From contig JAACJK010000111.1 in the NCBI GenBank assembly GCA_013368325.1, positions 62,001 through 126,000 of the forward strand: DNA of 64,000 nt. Direction: 5' to 3'. The DNA comes from Ephemerocybe angulata (lineage: Eukaryota; Basidiomycota; Agaricomycetes; Agaricales; Psathyrellaceae). Shown piece by piece: positions 33,570 through 43,472 of the stretch; the first letter of the stretch is position 1; each line of letters opens with the position of its first letter. The position numbers and the translations under genes were made by a program. The notes below the pieces were generated by a model, which saw nothing but the letters and a program-made list of their open reading frames with translations, was not told the DNA's origin and made no database searches.

Positions 33570-34812
33570 ATACCTTCGCATTCGCCTGTGACTTTAACAG
33601 AAGTCACAAGTGCTTCTAGGGCTGTACATATTTTGCAGCGCGTTTCAATGATGTGCTCTTAGTTACCATTAAATATTGGGTTGCCAAAGCTGAAGGCAAG
33701 AGAAAGGCTAGTAATAGATAATGGGATGAAGCAAGATACATAATATCACACGACATGCTTCATTTCGTGAGACCTATTTTGTGCCCCGTCTTCTCCTTAT
33801 GGGCGGTGACCTGGTATAATTAATCAGGGCGGGGCTGTCTATGAAGCCATCGAGATACTAACCTTCGCGTATTCCGAAAAGGTCTGACCGCAACCTGCGG
33901 CCTGGCACGTCCATTTTGATGTGCGCCTGGTAAGCTCATCCACGAGGTCCCTCGTCGATATATCAACGAGGAGGTCCCGAGCGCCGAGGATGTCTCCATA
34001 GTTGCGTGTAGCGAGGTCGTCGATGTAATCCCTTGCTTCGAAGTCATCCTGTCAGGTTCCAGTTAGTGATCTGCATTCGACTGGAATTATCGAGAGAACC
34101 TCATACATCGTAGTGGGCTGTGACAGACGATGCCAATGCGAGTGCGATGGGCAGAATGGCAAAAATAGAGACGCGCATGTTGACTACAGCGGGGAGGTTG
34201 GTTTATTTGTTTGAAGTAGCTTGAGAGATGGTCGTTCGCTTTTATACACCGGTGGTCGCAGACCCTGAGCTCAATCCTACCTCCGTTGGGCAGACTGCGG
34301 ATAATAATACATAAACGGTTCAGCTGACATGCTGAGCCAGGCTGAGCCCTGGAGACACAGTGGAGAGAATCATCTGCTAGGAGTCAGTCAGCTCCCGCTC
34401 AGACGTGTTGAGCATCGCGCACAACGGCGCGCCGATGTGATTATCTTTTGATGTCGCGTTTGGGTGGGAGCGCTTGGAGAATAAGCGTCTCCACTTGGAC
34501 TCCAGGCTCTCCAATACTGCTTTCAGCACATGGTATCTGGAGCTAGCTGGGGCCCGGTGATCTCTACTGAAATTGGGGGGAGTTCCTGTCTCAATTTGCA
34601 TGTGGCACAGTGTCGAAGCACCGCATGAACCCGTTTGGCTATCGACGAGAGGACCGACTCAACAGGTGGCTATGGAGCTTTGTATGTAGATATCTGCAAA
34701 AACTAATTATTGCACAGTATATATATAGAAACCCCGTCATGATCAGCCTCAAATACGTACCTACGCAGAGATCTCCTGGCTCCAGGCTTAACTCCAAGCC
34801 CCCCTGATGGTA
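33570..34812. repeat. segmental duplication, copy 1
   Basis: This stretch is repeated in the same orientation at about 60505-61887 with roughly 95% identity. It includes a whole small secreted protein gene and its flanks. Copy 2 carries an extra 110-bp MITE. Confidence 0.9.
33760..34178 (-). CDS. small secreted protein with a C2H2 zinc finger
   Basis: The gene has three exons: 34178 to about 34107, about 34049-33863, and about 33811-33760. The protein is about 103 residues. A clear signal peptide (MRVSIFAILPIALALASSVTA) is followed by an acidic Arg-Asp-rich region (LATRNYGDILGARDLLVDIS). It ends in a classical C2H2 spacing, WTCQAAGCGQTFSEYAKVTAH then KEKTGH: C-x4-C-x12-H-x5-H, split by an intron. 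A C2H2 finger on a secreted protein is unusual, but I recall this layout from several Agaricomycete small secreted proteins of unknown role. A near-identical copy is at 60711-61132 and a degenerate one at 33259-33535. Confidence 0.8.
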
Positions 34813-34896
34813 AGTATGATACACATGGTATGTTAGTAACCGGTAACCAACCCAAGGATACACACTCGCCCCCGGCCCTGCCAATAGCTGCCAATT

Positions 34897-34961
34897 CCCC
34901 TGGAGTACCCGGCGAACATCTGCTGGATATCCTGCTGGATGTTCCCCGGGTACTCCAGGGG
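34897..34961. repeat. hairpin with 24-base arms
   Basis: The arm 34897-34920 (CCCCTGGAGTACCCGG then CGAACATC) pairs with 34938-34961 at 23 of 24 positions around a 17-base loop containing GGATATCC. Confidence 0.9.
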
Positions 34962-35049
34962 AGGTCAATTGGAATCCACTGGGAGGGCACCCAGACAATA
35001 GCCATGCCCGCCATACAAGACACCCTCACAATCCGAATTGTAGGTGTAA

Positions 35050-35200
35050 CATAAGTATTATGCTCACTTTTGTACGATAAGTAGATAGATGAACGGCAAA
35101 GCTGCCAGTGGGTTAATCATGTGAGCCCACAGCGAACCGAATTGTACGGTATATCGTATTATGCTCACTTTTGTACGATAAGTAGAAAGACGAATGGCAT
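35050..35200. repeat. direct repeat pair
   Basis: A block of about 42 bases with core GCTCACTTTTGTACGATAAG occurs at about 35052-35095 and again at about 35156-35200, with three or four differences. Confidence 0.85.
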
Positions 35201-35327
35201 AAACCCGACGATCTCATTGCACCGAAGTTGGATGAAGAAGCCCCTAAGAAGCCCTAATCTAATCTAATCAGCCTAACCCAGCCGAAACCACATCAACTCC
35301 CACGTACCCTCCTTGCCTCCCACCATC

Positions 35328-35509
35328 ATGGCGCCTAAAACCGCTTGGTCCGCCTCCTCCTCCCTCCCCTCAGACCGGATCCCCTCACGAACAGTCACCC
35401 CCAAACCCCCCCAATCTCAGCGCAAGAAAGGCGCGCAGCAGCAGAACAATGGGCTCCCGATGTCCCCCCGCGTTGCCGAGCTCTCTCGTCTCGTCCACGC
35501 ACTCAAGTA
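35328..35509 (+). pseudogene. N-terminal gene fragment
   Basis: A plausible first exon starts at the ATG at 35328 (MAPKTAWSASSSLPSDRIPS) and runs through a basic segment (KPPQSQRKKGAQQQNN) to VAELSRLVHALK. A CTAATC/CTCCCACG module lies immediately upstream, as at other likely gene starts. About 20 bases after the exon a fold-back element begins and no continuation is found. I do not recognise the family. It may be a gene start cut off by the insertion. Confidence 0.4.
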
Positions 35510-35530
35510 CGCAAGTTCGTATGGGTCTCA

Positions 35531-35961
35531 CTGCTCAATTCTAAATCTCATTTCATTTCTCATCTCGTTTGCTCTCATCTTCTTTTGGACACCCCGGAAA
35601 CGGCTCGGGTGCGGGTGCGCACATCAGCTCAGCTCTCAGCGGGCTCAATCAGCATTCCATCAATTTGGCTCGCCAGGGCATCTGGATGTACATCCTTTAA
35701 AGACCCTGTAGACGAGATATTAAGTAGGGACAAAGAGGATAGTACTGGCATTGTTATTTGGGCACACTACTGAGGTTCTAGGTACAGATTCTTTGAGAGA
35801 ACAGCGAGGCAAGGCGACTTGGCTCAATGAACGAATTTGATGGAAAGAAATTGAGCCCGCTGGAAGCTGAGCTGACGTCCGCACCCGAGCCGTTTCGGGA
35901 GTGTCCAAAAGAAGATGAGAACTGAGAACTGAGAAATGAAATGAAATTTAGAATTGAGCAG
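35531..35961. mobile_element. fold-back element, about 430 bp
   Basis: Arms 35531-35674 and 35833-35961 are inverted repeats of about 130-145 bases with roughly 85% identity. Shared cores are CTGCTCAATTCTAAAT, CATCTTCTTTTGGACAC and GAAACGGCTCGGGTGCG, with a spacer of about 160 bases. No transposase is encoded and no clear target duplication is seen. It may be a MITE-like fold-back element or an inverted local duplication. Confidence 0.7.
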
Positions 35962-36830
35962 CACTAATGTGCCACTATCTTCGCATCTCGCACCCCGGGT
36001 ATCATGGCGCACTGACTCGGATTCTCCTTGGGGAGCACGGCTACGCTATCCGCCGGAAACGGTGGGGGCAAACGGAGCCATAGACTCATTACCAGCGACA
36101 CCCTCACGAGCTCGACCCTGATAGATTAAAGGATTGGTCACCGGTCTAGTATGCAGCTGGATGAGGCCTTATCCCGAGGAGCGTAGCGAGATACTGTTCT
36201 CGATCCGTCCGGGTAGTAGTCGACGAACGTCACTGTCGGTTACACCATATTACTGGGAAAAGGTGGAAGGGATGGATAAGTCCACACGGAACCATGTCAG
36301 CCGTAGGTATATGTGAGCACGAGTCGAAGCGGCGGAGCAATGCTAGTCGACCTGGTCAGGTATAGCTCCACATGATGGCCACGGCGCTTAACGTATCTGG
36401 AGCCCTTTATATGCTGATAAACGCACAGGACGTCCTAAGCCAAGTAAGAGACCAGTGAGCTCCAACCAGTGGGAAACAGGACGATTTCGATAGGAGAGAT
36501 GTGCGATTTGGTGCGCGGATGACTGCAGCTTCCAGTCAGAGGAGGATATGATGGAGAGCCCAAGCCACTTTGATATGATGGACCGTTTAAATGTTATAAC
36601 ATTTAACTACTTTATCGTCTCGGTGTAGGCCACTTTAATCACCTACTCCAGCGTCCTACGCGGTCCAAATGCACTATCTAACCTCCTTGAGTGTGTAGCG
36701 GTACTATCGAGGCACAGGGCTTTTGGCTGGTTTCTCGGATCTTTCCAATTAGAACTGCACATTGGGTGTTTATATATACTATCATGAACTAGTACTCGAA
36801 TTTAAAGTAAGAAAGAGTCTCGTTAACGCT
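35962..36830. other. intergenic stretch
   Basis: No gene is supported. A 13-base sequence identical to the right tip of the large transposon (GGTCACCGGTCTA) is at 36136-36148, and copy 2 of a dispersed repeat is at about 36498-36572. Confidence 0.35.
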
Positions 36831-37514
36831 TCACTCTGGGTTCATCCATGGGTACTCCAAACCAAAATACCTGCTCTTCAACTCCTCTCGCTTCTTCTTT
36901 TTGACTCGAACATCAGAGCAGCTTCGGGACGGGTTATCCAAATCTCGTCCCCGACAACCCGGAACACGACACTCTGCGCATACGCCTTCGCAAAGCGAAA
37001 AACACTCCCGCCCAGGGCATGATTCAACATCCCAGCACTTCGCGCATCTCACCTCCTCAAGCTCCAGTTCCCCTCCCACCAGAGTAGGATGAGAAACCTT
37101 GACATGCGACTCCACGTTCTTCGCGCATCTCACCTCCTCAAGCTCCAGTTCCCCTCCCACCGTAGTAGGATGAGAAACCTTGACATGCGACTCCACGTTC
37201 TGTCTATAAGGAAACCGCTTCTTACACCCCTCCGCCGCAAAAGGGCAGGCATACTTCCTCTCGAATGGGCGATGCGCCCTCTTTACATGCTCCTGCAGCA
37301 GCTGCTCCGTCTGAAATCCTTGCGAGCAGTTCTTCGCGTCGCAGACAAAGTCTCGAGCCAGTGTATATGCACCCCAGGTGTTGGCCTGCTGGGAGTGCTT
37401 GCTGCCTTCGCGCACCCAGGTGGGGACGGTGCTTGGGTTGTAGGCCTTGCGTGGGGATGAGGGCCTCTCTACCGGTGTGGACGATGAAGGGAGAGAAGGT
37501 GTGGGCTGATTCAT
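36831..37514 (-). CDS. C2H2 zinc-finger protein with internal tandem duplication
   Basis: This single-exon gene encodes 227 residues starting MNQPTPSLPSSSTPVERPSS. It is a paralogue of the gene at 31215-31787: it shares YNPSTVPTWVREGSKHSQQ, NTWGAYTL and two C2H2 fingers (FVCDAKNCSQGFQTEQLLQEH; YACPFAAEGCKKRF and HVKVSH). The second finger's C-terminal half plus the linker is duplicated in tandem (27 residues, NVESHVKVSHPT to EEVRCAK). A Cys-rich region follows (CWDVESCPGRECFSLCEGVC) with a basic tail (RVKKKKREELKSR). A TATA-like CATAAATAG lies about 40 bases upstream. It is probably nuclear and nucleic-acid binding; targets are unknown. Confidence 0.72.
   Translation of the reverse strand: MNQPTPSLPSSSTPVERPSSPRKAYNPSTVPTWVREGSKHSQQANTWGAYTLARDFVCDAKNCSQGFQTEQLLQEHVKRAHRPFERKYACPFAAEGCKKRFPYRQNVESHVKVSHPTTVGGELELEEVRCAKNVESHVKVSHPTLVGGELELEEVRCAKCWDVESCPGRECFSLCEGVCAECRVPGCRGRDLDNPSRSCSDVRVKKKKREELKSRYFGLEYPWMNPE
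37038..37199. repeat. 81-bp tandem duplication inside a zinc-finger gene
   Basis: Unit 37038-37118 is repeated at 37119-37199 with about two differences. The length is a multiple of three, so the reading frame is kept. Confidence 0.95.
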
Positions 37515-38572
37515 GGCGGAGAATGAGATACAGTCCAGACACCCCCGCTCTATTTATGTGTTCCAGAAATGGTGTAAGTCTTGTCGTATAGTTCGCGCCC
37601 TATCAAAGGCCTTTCTTTGTGCCAAGCGGTGTGGCGCAGTATGACCGAGTCTGCTTTGACCACTGAGCAAAGCCCGAATCGCATATCACACTATATCACA
37701 CCATGAGAAACAGTGTGATGTCCCCGGCGTGACATTCTGCGACACTGTCTTAGTAGAGTGATTGTCTTTAACAGAATGGCTTTGCCATGACGCCACGGGA
37801 AACAAGGTGGGTGGCTGATTAGCCCTAAATGCAGCATTCATGCCAAGGCCCGAGACTATGCCACAACAATGCCACAAAAGGAATCATCTGACCCTCGCTT
37901 TGTTCCAGCGATAGTAGAAAGGAGCGGATCGCGGGATTCACAGGACTGAGGAAAGCCCCAGCTCAATTAAAGCGTGCACTCAATCCGTAAATGAGGCCGC
38001 CTGACCGCAGTTGGGCATGTGAGGGTACACTCCGCTATCGTAAAATATGAACATGATCACCTTCGTGTCAGATAATCTCTCTCAGCATGTCAACGAATAA
38101 CACCGCTAACAAAGCACTCTCGGGAAACACGGAGGTCATTCACTATTTATATAGTACATGTACGACACCTGGAAGACTTCTTATTGACGGAACAGGTCAG
38201 TGAAATCAGTATAAGGGATGCTGCGCCTTCCAAACCCCTGATCTATGATGCACCTGTATAGTATCATCATCGTGGAAAAGACATTGTCAGTGGCGCTGTG
38301 TATAACGTCTTAGTTCCGGGCTCAACGGTTCTGGGAGGGATACGTAACATCTTCCCTCACATAAGTACCACTCCACACTTGATTTTGTACTCTCTCGCCA
38401 TCACCAAACATAGAACCTTATATACCGGACAGATCGACATTGCGAAGTCGACCTCCATTTCCTGACTGACTTTCGGTATGCACATAGACCTTTCGATCAT
38501 ATAAAGGCTAACCCCTTCGTTGATCTTCTCCTGTGATTCTGTAGTCCCCGTCTGACCGGTCTCGAGGCATCC
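37515..38572. other. intergenic stretch
   Basis: Beyond the upstream regions of the two flanking genes I see nothing that can be assigned. Confidence 0.3.
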
Positions 38573-40224
38573 ATGGCGAGCTCCTTCGATGCTTCGATCG
38601 CTCAGGTCGCATATCGGCATGTCGTAAGCAATGTGAGCTAAATTATACCTGCGAGTCTGTCAACAAAAAGCTCACTATTAGTGCAGTATGCTATGCGTGA
38701 GTGTACCCAATCACTCCACAGCCCCAAGGCCCCTCCTAACGACGTACATCGCTCCCCCAAACAGTGGCTGGACTCGTACTTTTCGTGAGTACATACCATC
38801 ACCGAGCCAAATCGAGTCTCAAAACCTCTCATTTAGTTCATCGACTTCGCTCAGACGCTCTCGACCGAGGTGCGCCTCATATGGCCGAAATCATGGAGCT
38901 TGATCAAAATACTTTTTGTCATCTCGCGTTACTTGCCTTGGGTCTACGGGCCGTACCTCTTGTGGGTCGCGTTGGCTCCGGAAATGGATTACAGAGTACG
39001 TACGTGCATAGATTCGTCGTTGTAGAGCGCTGACGGCTGGTACTGAACCCTACCTTCGACTTGATCTGCTTAGAACTGTTATTCCAACCTGGTTGCATCA
39101 TCGGGTTCGTTCGTCCCCCTCTCTCGCACCGGACAGTGGACACTTACCGAGACATTGCTTAGTGATGATGATATCGGCGATGGCAGTTGGTGAAGGTAAT
39201 TTCGACACTCTGGTTGAACGAGCTTTGGAATACTGACAATGGGTTTGGCCCCAGCTATTATGTACATCCGAGTGTGGGCGCTTGGTGGGAACACAAAAAA
39301 GCTGGGCGTGGCCCTCCTTGCGCAGTTTCTAGTGCGTCATATGCTTATAATTATTGGATCAGTGTTTTACTCTAACTAGGGTGTTCACGTCACTATCTAC
39401 ACTCTCCTTGGGACATTCCTGAGTACTGTGGAATGTGGGTATTTCCTCTGATAACCCTCTCGCGAATACGAACTGAGGAGTCCATTTTCATCCACTAAAT
39501 CAGACCAACCCTCTACTCCCCGCGCGCTGGTTGCATGTATGCCCAAAGGCCCAGATCCAGGGACACTTAGGTACATCTACGTCGTCGTCGTGGCCAGCGA
39601 GAGCAGTGAGTAAATGTCTTCATACCTGCCAGCAGCAACTGACACCCTCTCTACCACGGTATACAGTGATCATGATTATCAGTACCGCTATTGCCTTCGT
39701 TAGGTACAGGTCATCCAAGAATAGTCTCCTACTTGCCTTCCACAACGATGGGATCCTTTACTTTATCATTCTTGCCGGTAAGTCTAGCAATGAAGCTACG
39801 TTGAGAGTAATATGGGTTGACGCGCGCCACAATCCCATCCATCAGTAGTGGCCACGACAAACATCATCTTCGACTCTGTCGCACCAGTGAGTGAATCCAT
39901 CTACGCTCACGCCCACTTAATTAATGAGGCGACTGAACATACTCCCCGCCAACAAAGCTCGAATATAAATTCTGCCTCCACTCTATCTTGTCGTGCAGGC
40001 TCATCCTCCATCTGCACGAAGTCAACGAAAAGGAGCTTGCGGTGACTGCATCGGAAGAGCACAGTTCGACAATTCACTTCAGACCAGATGCCAGTGTGGT
40101 CTCTATGAGCACCATTGCATTCGAGGCCGGTGAGCTACCAAGAGAAATGAAGGATGGGACCAAGGGATTGTTCGATTCTCCCCCGGGCAATCTTGCAAGT
40201 GGGTTTACATACGCGGGCGCATAA
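38573..40224 (+). CDS. DUF6533-type seven-helix membrane protein
   Basis: This is the best preserved of four family members here. Exons in order: 38573-38632 (MASSFDASIAQVAYRHVVSN), a 10-base micro-exon 38687-38696, 38765-38784, then 38837 onward with the DUF6533 signature (FIDFAQTLSTEVRLIWPKSW, LIKILFVISRYLPWVYG). Later exons give VMMISAMAVGE, AIMYIRVWALGGNTKKLG, PKGPDPGTLRYIYVVVVA, ISTAIAFVRYRSSKNSLLLA, FHNDGILYFIILA, VATTNIIFDSVAP and SCRLILHLHEVNEKELAVTA, and a cytoplasmic tail to 40224. The order matches a seven-helix integral membrane protein. Many introns are 50-70 nt and the first joins keep frame. Biochemical function is unknown; a receptor-like role is often suggested from topology only. 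Confidence 0.8.
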
Positions 40225-40717
40225 TAGTAATAAAATTCTGTAGTCGAGTAATGTAGTGCCGCTGTTGCAGTATGCTGTGATAATGAACGCCGGAGGCCTG
40301 GGAGGCTACTGTAAGTCCAAGAAAGTATCTACAATTCCCAGGTCAAATCGCTGGGTCACACTCTTTAAAGCCATCACGGCGTCGTAATCTTGGCGAGTAT
40401 CATGGATCATGTCGGGCGCTTCCTCTGTTTGTCCTCTGTGCTCAGATTTGCCAATCAACTGCAAATTGGAACCTGCGATTCTGCCGTATACACCCACACA
40501 TTCTCGGCGACAACCCCGAGATCTGTATAGCGCTTGTGTGGGCCAGATGATCTCGGGAGGCTTGGTGTTGGGTAACTCGGAGTTGGATATTCGATAAAAT
40601 GGTATAAAATGCACGCGTTCCAGCCACTGGGCTGTCTGTATTTCTCCAGACCTCCTTCATACCCAGCTTTTAAAACGAACTCTATTCATCGCGCTATACG
40701 CCTTCAACCTTGCGACC
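40225..40717. other. intergenic stretch
   Basis: I see no gene. The last bases hold the 5' leader of the small secreted protein gene. Confidence 0.3.
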
Positions 40718-41150
40718 ATGAGGTACGCCTACGAACTCGGAACGCCGCAGAGCAACATATACATCGAATCTTACTGTGCTCTCTCAGATTCTTTTCGCTT
40801 GTCCCAACCCTACTTCTCGTTCTCACCCCAATGATAGCGTTAGCCAGCCTGTCCGATGACATCGAGTACCGGGACCTAGCCGGAGAATACGAGTCGGCTG
40901 ACCAAATGGCAAGGGAGCTGTCGGACTCTGATATCCTCGACCTCCTCACACTGCGTGACCTGGACTTGATCCTAGATGCGCGTTCCCTCGACGAAGACGA
41001 GATTGAAGATTTATACGTACGTCTTAGCCTCATAGCCCAGTGGCTCGCGCTGACTTTGTAAATGTGGTTCAGCGCCGCCGTCGTCGATGCCCCATGGTTT
41101 TGCATACACGCCCCGATGGCAGCAAGTACTATTTGAATGATAAGTGCTAG
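40718..41150 (+). CDS. small secreted protein, acidic with Arg-rich C-terminal exon
   Basis: The start codon sits on a 5-base exon (ATGAG, 40718-40722). A 65-base intron leads to exon 2 (40788-41016), and exon 3 is 41073-41150. The joined protein has 103 residues. It begins with a signal peptide (MRFFSLVPTLLLVLTPMIAL), then an acidic Arg/Asp/Leu-rich region (LSDSDILDLLTLRDLDLILD). It ends RRRRRCPMVLHTRPDGSKYY plus a final Cys. The gene at 50322 is a diverged paralogue with nearly the same core. The acidic Arg-Asp pattern also resembles the C2H2 secreted proteins here. The secreted location is inferred; function is unknown. The very short first exon explains why simple open-frame searches miss the start. 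Confidence 0.72.
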
Positions 41151-43472
41151 AAGGCTGGGCCTGCCCTGCGGATATGGGCGTCGCTGTCGTTGGGGTGTGG
41201 GAAATGTGCCTTTTGTACTAGCGCTGTGGATGTTGGGGGTCCTGGATTAATATTGATATATGTGGATATTTGACTTTAATAGGCGGATAGGTGGCGTAGG
41301 ACTCGGTAGGAGCGAGAGCTGCTGCGCGCGTGCGGGTCTCAGTGCCATGGATGCCAGCCGCGGTGCCTCAGCACCTGTCATTGCATCTGCTAAAGGCTTG
41401 GGAGGTCTCCAAATCTAATCTGATCTAATCTATGTAATCTAATCTTATCAAGGTAAGAGTGCACAGACCATTCAAATCCCTCCTCGGAGTCCCACGCTCC
41501 TTGCTTCCCTCCCCGCATTCTCCAAGACTCCAACCATTCTCCACCATACCAACTGCCCTCGTTCCACACCATGATCATCCTCGAAGCCGAAAGGGCGCCT
41601 TGTAGGGGCTACCCAGAAACGAACTCGGGCCGCATCTCTCGTGGCCAGCACAGGCGATGAGTTTCCCCCTACATCCTTCGTGGACGCTGTTTCCAGGGTT
41701 CGCCGAGGGCGCACATCGTGTACTCTCATGGGCGTATACGTATTGAACTCTTTCTGGTTGAAATTGGTGAAACACACACGCATCGCTGCGGTTCTCGACT
41801 TCGCCATTGGTGCGCAGGTGGAGCAGTGGTTGTGGACGCCCTGTGGAGGACATGCGTATAATAATTACGCCTTCGGAGACTTCGATGCGTTGGGAGGGTG
41901 GGTGCTTCCGGATACTTTCCAAGAAGCGCAAGTCGAAGACGAAGGTAGATAAGTCGAGGACAACGCCTGGGCAAGTTGAAAGGTCTGTGTCGTACCATTG
42001 ACAGTCTCAAAACATCAAGTTTGTGCTGACCACCTTACCAGTATCTATCTAGATGTATATACATATACTATCCGCGACCAATGACACGATCTCGTACCCA
42101 CACCGCACCTTTTGCTTCCACGTTCCGGACCAAGCGCGCCTCATGGGACTCCGTTCTCCCCTCAGTTAAATCTGCATCAGGAGATGGTCCGTGGGGCGAT
42201 TCAGAGAAGGAGTTTGGAGTACGGGGTACAATGAGCTCCTTCATCACACCCCCGACCTCTAACGCGACTGACTGATTGGCGCATCGACCACCCCTGCCGT
42301 ACTCTCGCGTCTACACCATCCAGCCACTTCTCTCCAATACTAAAGGACGATCTTACATCGAGGTCCGTGACGGCGATACAAGATGCTTGGAGAGGGGCTA
42401 GCGAAAGCGCACTTGGAGAACGAGGGAGGACCTGGGCGGTGGGTACTCTCAACGAGAAGCGACCTACAAGTGCTACTTCCTCTCCATGTAGTGAAGAGGC
42501 AGAGCGGGGCTCACCGGGCGTGTATGACAGCACCACCGTCGCGGCTGAGCCTTCCCCTTCCCCCGGGGGCCAATCGGGACAGGGGATACGCATGCCGCCG
42601 CGATAAAACGGGAGCGCCGGCTGAGGGAGGCTTGGAGGAAGGAGAAGGGGGACGAGTGCGTCATTCTCGGAATAGGCGATGGGTGCGTATTCGGCGAATC
42701 CTGAACCATGGATGTCCTTCTGCTCGCCATGCAATATTGCCGACGCCATCCTTCACCATCGTGCTCCCTGCAATGGGGAACACTCTTGCACGACGTACGT
42801 CGTACGTGTCCTGTAGCCGTACGGGCTACGCGCGGGCGACATTTAGACTGGGTCGAAATGCCATGCACTCGGAGGCGGATGTTATGTTCATCTATCTAGG
42901 ATGCAGCTCTTGAGTCGACGCCTTCAATTCTTCGCTCGCCTCCTGGCCCTTAATCCTCAATCATCGCATCTCGGCCATACTCCGCTCTCCATCCACAGCC
43001 CCAGCTCGCTGTCGTCTACAGGATCCGCGCCCCATCCTTCCTGGGCCGATCACATAAAATAGGCGCCCGTGACAAAACGGGAAGTGCAGTGCGCTGTGGG
43101 CTATGCTGCGCGGGGATATTTCTTCATCTAGAAAGCTGTGGGATGGGGCTGTGATGATAATAGAATCGTAACGTTGGAAGCATCATCCTCCCACAGTGTC
43201 CGTGGAGAATAGTTCAGTGAGTGCCCACGAAGGGAAAGCTCGGCGCTGACAGCCTGACACTCGACAGCTCAGGCGCTCGTGAGCTCGATACACTGAGATG
43301 TTCCGTTATCGAAGGCAGTGTGCTTATGATAAAAGCGCTCTTTGGTATGCTTATCGCTGCATTAATATAGAGTGGAATATGAGCCAAAGGTCCAAGGACC
43401 TGCTTCTTGAACCCTCTTCTATCCGAACCATCCCCATCTTCGATTGCACGCCCGCGCCCGCATTGCAACGAT
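41151..43472. other. decayed repeat unit A
   Basis: I find no intact gene in these 2.3 kb. The stretch 41410-42900 is a diverged copy of about 48300-49900: both start with a CTAATC/CTCCCACG module (41412-41496) and both contain related blocks such as TCGACCACCCCTG, the CAGCACCACCGTCGC region and GGGGATACGC. An open frame on the minus strand (about 42749-42201) aligns piecewise with the other copy, with VALxxxFS and PRPSALSL-like motifs in both, so an unrecognised gene may have decayed here. Near-palindromes ACGACGTACGTCGT and GTAGCCGTACGGGCTAC lie at about 42790-42825. The last 300 bases are upstream of the TPR-CHAT gene. Confidence 0.45.

Larger units (their letters stand above)
34813..35327. 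other. intergenic stretch with hairpin and direct repeats
   Basis: No gene is supported. It holds a long hairpin (34897-34961), a direct repeat pair and a CTAATC/CTCCCACG module (35254-35305) that stands just upstream of an ATG at 35328. Confidence 0.4.

Noticed and set aside
41412..41450. A telomere-like repeat because of (CTAATC)n
   Set aside because: The usual fungal telomere unit is TTAGGG (CCCTAA); the CTAATC units here are few, imperfect and internal.
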